10,490 nt of DNA, from NCBI GenBank assembly GCA_030428695.1, contig JAUIEM010000361.1, positions 1 to 10,490 on the forward strand. The letters are read 5' to 3'. Every line of letters starts with the position of its first letter. Position 1 is the first letter of the stretch. Of the stretch, positions 6,928 through 10,490 are shown in pieces. This DNA is from a bacterium. Its GTDB lineage: Bacteria; Planctomycetota; J058; JAJDCP01. A model generated the notes under the pieces. It searched no databases. It had not been told where the DNA came from and saw only the letters and a list, made by a program, of their open reading frames with translations. The position numbers were made by a program, and so were the translations under genes.

Positions 6928-6968
6928 GGTGTGCGGGATGGGTGGGGCCAAGAGTGTGGGACACGACA
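6928..6968. repeat. Right transposon end with terminal inverted repeat and subterminal sites
   Basis: On the minus strand the terminal repeat occupies 6968-6953 and contains CCCACACT. Related sites lie inward at 6946-6939 (CCCACCCA) and 6937-6929 (CCCGCACAC). The spacing of the sites differs from the left end, and the known transposons of this group likewise have unequal ends. Right-end identity rests on the 15/16 match to the left end. Confidence 0.75.
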
Positions 6969-7098
6969 CTCCCGGTGCCGAAGCAAGTAGCCCCTATCAC
7001 GTGTAATCTAGGATCGCTGGTTGATCTCGCAAGCAAGGGGAGCGTAAAAGTCGCGGGGCGATCCGACGGGGGATCTTTGTGCGACGTTTAAAGATGCC

Positions 7099-7116
7099 GG
7101 TGGGGTGAAGAGTGTG
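7099..7116. repeat. Extra copy of the right-end motif outside the element
   Basis: GGTGGGGTGAAGAGTGTG at 7099-7116 matches GGTGGGGCCAAGAGTGTG at 6941-6958, inside the right end, at 16 of 18 positions and in the same orientation. The outer GGGACACGACA of the true terminus is absent, so it is not a complete end. It may be a relic of an earlier end or an additional binding site. Confidence 0.55.
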
Positions 7117-7253
7117 AACTTTGCAGCGATGCGCGGGCGTCGATCTTTACCGTTCCGCAACAAGTGTTGAGAATCTGACGCGGAAACGGCCCCTCAGGCG
7201 GCTCTCGGGCTCTTCTTCGCGGCGGGCTCGATGCTGCATCTGCTCACGGACGA

Positions 7254-7285
7254 GCCCGGATCGGCGAAAAAAGTCGGATCCGGGC
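7254..7285 (+). other. Strong 9 bp hairpin upstream of the stress-protein gene
   Basis: GCCCGGATC (7254-7262) is the exact reverse complement of GATCCGGGC (7277-7285). The 14 nt loop holds a run of six A. It lies about 250 nt before the stress-protein start. No T-tract follows, so a regulatory or leader-RNA role is as likely as termination. Confidence 0.45.
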
Positions 7286-7538
7286 GCGGGAGAGAGGCGC
7301 GCGCGTGGAGAGCGTCGGGGTCCGGAGCGCGGGGAGCCGCATCGACGACGCTGCGGTTGAAGAGGACGCGCTCGATGGCGTTCCCTGGGCGCTGGCGTCG
7401 GGATCGGGCGCGTCACCATTCCGCACGCGGCCGCCAGGTCGCGGTTTCCCGTCGGTAACGCTGCGCGCGGCAGCAGGCGCGCGGGCGCGGGCACGGCGGT
7501 TGCACACGTCCCCTCAACGCTCCCGTCTGGAGGTCGCC

Positions 7539-8357
7539 ATGTTGTTCCACCACGTCGTCGCCGCCATCGACTTCTCCACACCGTCCGGGCACGCGCTCGC
7601 CAGCGCCGCCAGCTTCGCGCGCCTGGTCGGGGCGCGGCTCAGCGTGTTGCACGTCCGCGAGCGTGGAGACGAGGATCCCGCCGGGATGCGCGCCTTCGTC
7701 GCCCGGTGGCTCGATCGGGACACCGCGCCGGAGAAGGTCCTGCAGGTCGAGCAGGTCGGGCACCCGGCCTTCGCGACGGTCGATTGGGCCGACGCCCACA
7801 GCGTCGACATGATCTTCTGCGGCAGCCACGGTCGCTCCGGCCTCGCCCGCATGCTGCTCGGGAGCGTCGCCGAGAAGCTCGTGCGGCACGCCCGCTGCCC
7901 GGTCTGGGTCGTGCGCTCCGAAGGCGGGCTGCATCCGCAGCGCATCCTGCTGCCGACCGACCTGACCCCGCTGTGCGAGACCGCGACCCGGCTCGCGGTC
8001 TACCTCGCCGTCGGCTTCGACTGCCGGCTCGACGTCCTGCACGTCATCGACGCGCCGGAGCGGCAGACCGGCATCCACGGCCAGCTCGAGGCCTACTACG
8101 AGGAGGTGCGGGCGCTCGCGGAGAAGGGGCTCGCGAGCATCGAGTCGGAGGACAAGCTGGCGATCTCACGCGACATCGCGGTAGGCAAGCCCTCCGCGCG
8201 CATCGTCGAGGCGGCCGAGACCCTCTCCGCGGACCTGATCGTGTGCGGGACCCACAGCCGTGTCGGCGTCGACCGCTGGCTGCTCGGCAGCGTCGCGGAG
8301 CGGCTCGTGCGTCAGGCGCCGTGCTCCGTGATCGTCGCGCCCTTCAGCGCGGCGTGA
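7539..8357 (+). CDS. Tandem-domain universal stress protein (UspA family)
   Basis: A 272-residue cytoplasmic protein with two Usp domains (about 1-128 and 131-272); the family binds ATP or AMP and supports survival under stress. Domain 1 has the complete nucleotide motif G-x2-G-x9-G-S (GSHGRSG ... LLGS, residues 95-109). Domain 2 has GTHSRVG ... LLGS at 237-251, with Ser240 in place of the second Gly. Each domain opens with a beta strand and an acidic residue (VVAAID; ILLPTD). ATG 7539 is chosen because GGAGG lies 5 nt upstream and the Usp fold begins at once; the same frame stays open back to 7305, but that extension has no Usp-like sequence. A histidine kinase follows 93 nt downstream on the same strand. 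Family certain; role in this organism unknown. Confidence 0.92.
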   Translation: MLFHHVVAAIDFSTPSGHALASAASFARLVGARLSVLHVRERGDEDPAGMRAFVARWLDRDTAPEKVLQVEQVGHPAFATVDWADAHSVDMIFCGSHGRSGLARMLLGSVAEKLVRHARCPVWVVRSEGGLHPQRILLPTDLTPLCETATRLAVYLAVGFDCRLDVLHVIDAPERQTGIHGQLEAYYEEVRALAEKGLASIESEDKLAISRDIAVGKPSARIVEAAETLSADLIVCGTHSRVGVDRWLLGSVAERLVRQAPCSVIVAPFSAA

Positions 8358-8399
8358 GGCGTGGGTGTGGCGTCCGGCGCAGCTGACAGGGGCGGGCGC

Positions 8400-8450
8400 T
8401 ATACTCACGCCTTTCTTCGTCTTCTTCGGAAGAGACGGGAGATCGCATCC
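8400..8450 (+). promoter_or_regulatory. Possible -10 box, UUCG tetraloop hairpin and ribosome site of the histidine kinase gene
   Basis: TATACT at 8400-8405 matches a -10 hexamer, but no -35 at proper spacing is seen. The leader then has TCTTC-TTCG-GAAGA at 8420-8433, a 5 bp stem closed by the very stable UUCG tetraloop. GGGAG (8437-8441) lies 9 nt before the TTG start at 8451. The hairpin sits just upstream of the ribosome site and may keep it open or mark the 5' end. Regulation is inferred. Confidence 0.45.
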
Positions 8451-10490
8451 TTGTTTCGCCCACCAGCTCCGCAGTTCGTGCCCACCGATCGGGGTGAGGT
8501 CGAGCGACGTCGGCAGTTCCTCGGCCTCGACGCGGCCGCGGGCGCGCGACTCGCAGGTCAGCAGCAGCGCTTTCGCACCATCCAGCACGGCTTCATCGAG
8601 GACTTCTACGCGCACCTGCTGCGCTTCCCCGAGACCCGCCGCTTCCTCGAGGATCCCGCGACCCTCGCCCGGCTCAAGCAGGCGATGGCGGACTACTTTC
8701 TCAAGCTGACCGCCGGCGACTACGGGGCGACCTACGTCGAGAACCGGCTCCGGGTCGGAGCGGTGCACCACCAGATCGGGCTGCACCCGCGCTGGTACCT
8801 CGGGGCCTACTGCCGGTATCTGTGCGAGCTGGTCGCGGGCCTCGTGCGCGACGAGGCGGAGTGGGTCGACGACTGCGTCGCGCTGCTCAAGGTCGTGTTC
8901 TTCGACATGGGCTGGGCCATCGAGAGCTACCAGAGCGAGCGGCGGCGCGCCGTGACCCGGACCGAGGCGGGAGTGCGGCTGCTCGAGAGCGAGAGCCTGC
9001 GGCCCGACATCCACGTGCTGAGCTCGACCGCCGGGCAGCTGCTCGCGAACGAACAGCTCGGCCGGCCGGACTGGGGCACCCGGCGCTCCTTCTGCGCGAT
9101 GGGGGACGAGGACGACCGTCGCCTCGCGAGCGCGCTGCCCCGCCTGACCGACCTCGAGGGGGCGGTCGACGCGCTCGCCGACGCGCTCGCCGAGCTCGTC
9201 GAGTGCGCCCCGCTGCTCGTGGAGCCCGACGCGCGTGAGCTGCTCGGTGCCTTCGTGCAGAAGATCCTCGGCGCGCGGGAGGTCGCGGACGCCGACCTCG
9301 TCTTCGCCGCCGTGGTCCTCGAGCGCACCGGAGTGCCGATCTGGATCGTGCTCGCCAGCGCGGCCCGGATCCTGGTCGCGGCCGTCGACAAGCTGGCAGA
9401 GGGACGCCCGGCGAAAGAGGCGGTGCTCGAGCTCTGCGCGGTGCTCAAGGCGCTGTTCATCCACCTCGACCGCCTGGTCGAGGCCTATGTGGAAGCGGCC
9501 GCGCAGCCCCTTGTCGCGCTGCGAGAGCTGTCCGAGAACGTCGTCGCCAGCCTGCCGACCGGCCTCGCGGTCTTCGACGGCGAGCTGCGTCTGATCTCGG
9601 CCAACAAAGCCTTCGCGGCCCTGCTCGACAAGGGCCTGCGCGAGCTGGAAGGGCGCCCCCTCGGCGGGCTGTTCGCGAGCGCCGAGCTCGAGAGCCAGGG
9701 TCGGCATGTGCTCGAGAGCGGCGAGATGATCGCCGAGCTGTTCTTCGACTTCGGCGCGTCGGCGGAGCGGCTGCTGCGCGTCGCCCTGTGCCCGCTCTCC
9801 GAGGGGGGGAGCGGGGCCGGCGAGGCCCAGGAGTACGCGCGGCTGCTGTTCAGCGTCGAGGACGTCAGCGAGCTGCAGCGCCTGCGGGTCGCGACCGAGG
9901 TCTCCGAGCATGCGCTGCGGGCCGCGCACGACCGCCTGCAGCTCGAGCAGACGAAGCTGTTCCACGCCGAGAAGCTGTCCTCGGTCGGCCAGCTCGCGGC
10001 CGGGGTCGCGCACGAGATCAACAACCCGCTGTCCGGGGTCCTCAGCTGTGTGAAGTCCCTGCGCGACGGGAAGGTGCCCGAGGCGCGCCGCGGTGAGTAC
10101 TTCGAGACCATCGTCGACGGGCTGCAGCGCATCCAGGGGACGATCCGCAACCTGCTCGACTTCTCCCGCCAGCGCACGGTGCAGCCGCGCCGCTTCGCGG
10201 TCCGCGAAGCCTTCTCCGACGCCCTGAAGCTGCTCGACCCGGCGATCCGCAAGAAGTGTCTCGAGGTCGACTACGCCTTCGAGGGGAGCTGCCAGCTGCT
10301 CGCGGACAAGACCCAGACCGTACAGGCCCTGGTCAACCTGCTGCTCAACGCGGTCTACGCGATGCCCGCCCGCGGCCGCCTGACCGTGGGGTGTCGCAAG
10401 TCCCACGCCCTGGCGGGCCTCGAGATCAGGGACAACGGCCCGGGCATTCCCGCCGAGATCCGCAGCCGCGTGTGCGACCCTTTCTTCACG
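8451..10490 (+). CDS. Globin-coupled sensor histidine kinase with tandem globin-like domains and PAS (partial, 3' end off the window)
   Basis: A soluble sensor kinase; relatives bind O2, CO or NO at haem and autophosphorylate on histidine to signal to a response regulator. Visible: 680 codons. Globin sensor about residues 18-155, with LRVGAVHHQIGLHPRWYLGAY at 100-120 giving a likely proximal His106 and a possible distal Tyr53. A second diverged globin-like domain lies at about 208-348. A PAS domain spans about 360-470 (SLPTGLAVFDGELRLISANKAF). A helical linker leads to the H-box with GVAHEINNP and His521, the N-box NLLLNAVYAMP with Asn633, then G1 DNGPGIP and DPFFT at the edge. No membrane segment is seen. 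TTG 8451 is favoured by GGGAG upstream; GTG 8478 in frame lacks a ribosome site. The rest of the ATPase domain lies outside the window. Confidence 0.9.
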   Translation, partial: MFRPPAPQFVPTDRGEVERRRQFLGLDAAAGARLAGQQQRFRTIQHGFIEDFYAHLLRFPETRRFLEDPATLARLKQAMADYFLKLTAGDYGATYVENRLRVGAVHHQIGLHPRWYLGAYCRYLCELVAGLVRDEAEWVDDCVALLKVVFFDMGWAIESYQSERRRAVTRTEAGVRLLESESLRPDIHVLSSTAGQLLANEQLGRPDWGTRRSFCAMGDEDDRRLASALPRLTDLEGAVDALADALAELVECAPLLVEPDARELLGAFVQKILGAREVADADLVFAAVVLERTGVPIWIVLASAARILVAAVDKLAEGRPAKEAVLELCAVLKALFIHLDRLVEAYVEAAAQPLVALRELSENVVASLPTGLAVFDGELRLISANKAFAALLDKGLRELEGRPLGGLFASAELESQGRHVLESGEMIAELFFDFGASAERLLRVALCPLSEGGSGAGEAQEYARLLFSVEDVSELQRLRVATEVSEHALRAAHDRLQLEQTKLFHAEKLSSVGQLAAGVAHEINNPLSGVLSCVKSLRDGKVPEARRGEYFETIVDGLQRIQGTIRNLLDFSRQRTVQPRRFAVREAFSDALKLLDPAIRKKCLEVDYAFEGSCQLLADKTQTVQALVNLLLNAVYAMPARGRLTVGCRKSHALAGLEIRDNGPGIPAEIRSRVCDPFFT

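Larger units (their letters stand above)
3155..6968 (+). mobile_element. Compact Tn7/Tn5053/Mu-type transposon (3.8 kb, four genes, no cargo)
   Basis: The element is bounded by inverted repeats: TGTCGTGTCCCACCCT at 3155-3170 and, on the minus strand, TGTCGTGTCCCACACT at 6968-6953 (15 of 16 identical). All four enclosed genes run left to right: zinc-ribbon/HTH protein, DDE transposase, AAA+ ATPase, and a small cysteine protein. The TGT...ACA termini and the multiple subterminal sites are as known for transposons using TnsB/TniA-type transposases. The usual 5 bp target duplication is not seen: the left flank is GCGGC and the right flank is CTCCC. No resolvase, TniQ, TnsA or passenger gene is present. 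The coding part looks less extreme in GC than the flanking genes, consistent with transfer. Confidence 0.85.
6969..7538. other. Noncoding region between transposon and stress-protein gene
   Basis: I see no credible gene here; the open frames have arginine/serine-rich, non-protein-like composition. It contains the extra right-end-like motif (7099-7116), an inverted repeat ATCTTT/AAAGAT at 7073-7095 with GATCTTT again at 7142-7148, and a strong hairpin at 7254-7285. The promoter of the stress-protein gene should be in this stretch, but no hexamer pair is convincing. Confidence 0.6.

Noticed and set aside
6922..6937. Sigma-54-like GGCAC...TGC motif
   Set aside because: The spacing between the GG and GC elements does not match, and the motif lies in the transposon end repeats.
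7305..7538. Upstream extension of the stress-protein gene to the ATG at 7305
   Set aside because: The extra 78 residues are Ala/Arg/Gly-rich and not Usp-like, and ATG 7539 has an excellent ribosome site.
8383..8405. CTGACA plus TATACT as a full sigma-70 promoter
   Set aside because: The spacer would be only 11 nt, far below the usual 16-18 nt; only the -10 element is retained.
8166..10406. 746-codon minus-strand open frame opposite the histidine kinase
   Set aside because: Antisense shadow: it also covers the end of the stress-protein gene, and its translation is low-complexity with no recognisable motif.

Overview
This is a very GC-rich bacterial window. It holds two signalling regions of a chromosomal backbone, separated by a compact transposon of about 3.8 kb. 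The backbone genes are a membrane-anchored PknB-type Ser/Thr kinase with a TPR-like C-terminal half, a tandem universal stress protein, and a globin-coupled histidine kinase. That mix fits a large signalling-rich genome such as Myxococcota, Planctomycetota or a related soil/sediment lineage. No taxonomic marker is present, so this is inference only.

Layout. (1) 1-2639, minus strand: the N-terminal 879 codons of the kinase, running off the left edge. (2) 2640-3154: no gene; it holds the kinase leader and a cluster of short repeats (a tandem ~60 bp repeat, G/C palindromes, and a 28 bp repeat present twice). (3) 3155-6968: a transposon bounded by 16 bp terminal inverted repeats (15/16 identical) that start TGTCGTG, with further CCCACACT-type sites inside both ends. 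Its four plus-strand genes are a zinc-ribbon/HTH protein, a TniA/TnsB-like DDE transposase, a TniB/ExeA-like AAA+ ATPase and a 150-residue four-cysteine protein. Transposase and ATPase overlap by ATGA, and the last gene starts 4 nt after the ATPase stop, so this is a tight operon. (4) 6969-7538: noncoding, with a second copy of the right-end motif and two hairpins. (5) 7539-8357: two-domain universal stress protein. (6) 8451 to the right edge: histidine kinase with a haem-type globin sensor, a second diverged globin-like domain, a PAS domain and a transmitter.

How the parts fit. The transposon looks like a minimal relative of the Tn7/Tn5053/Mu group, with a D-D-35-E transposase plus an ATPase that would choose or hold target DNA. 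It has no TniQ, TnsA or resolvase and carries no cargo; in their place are two uncharacterised metal-site proteins. This is the strongest candidate for an undescribed system here. Unusual details are a Walker B motif with Asn where Glu is expected, an 11 bp hairpin burying a perfect Shine-Dalgarno core before the first gene, and no visible target-site duplication. The stress protein and the globin kinase lie in the same direction 93 nt apart and may both respond to oxygen, redox or nitric oxide, but that link is inferred from proximity.
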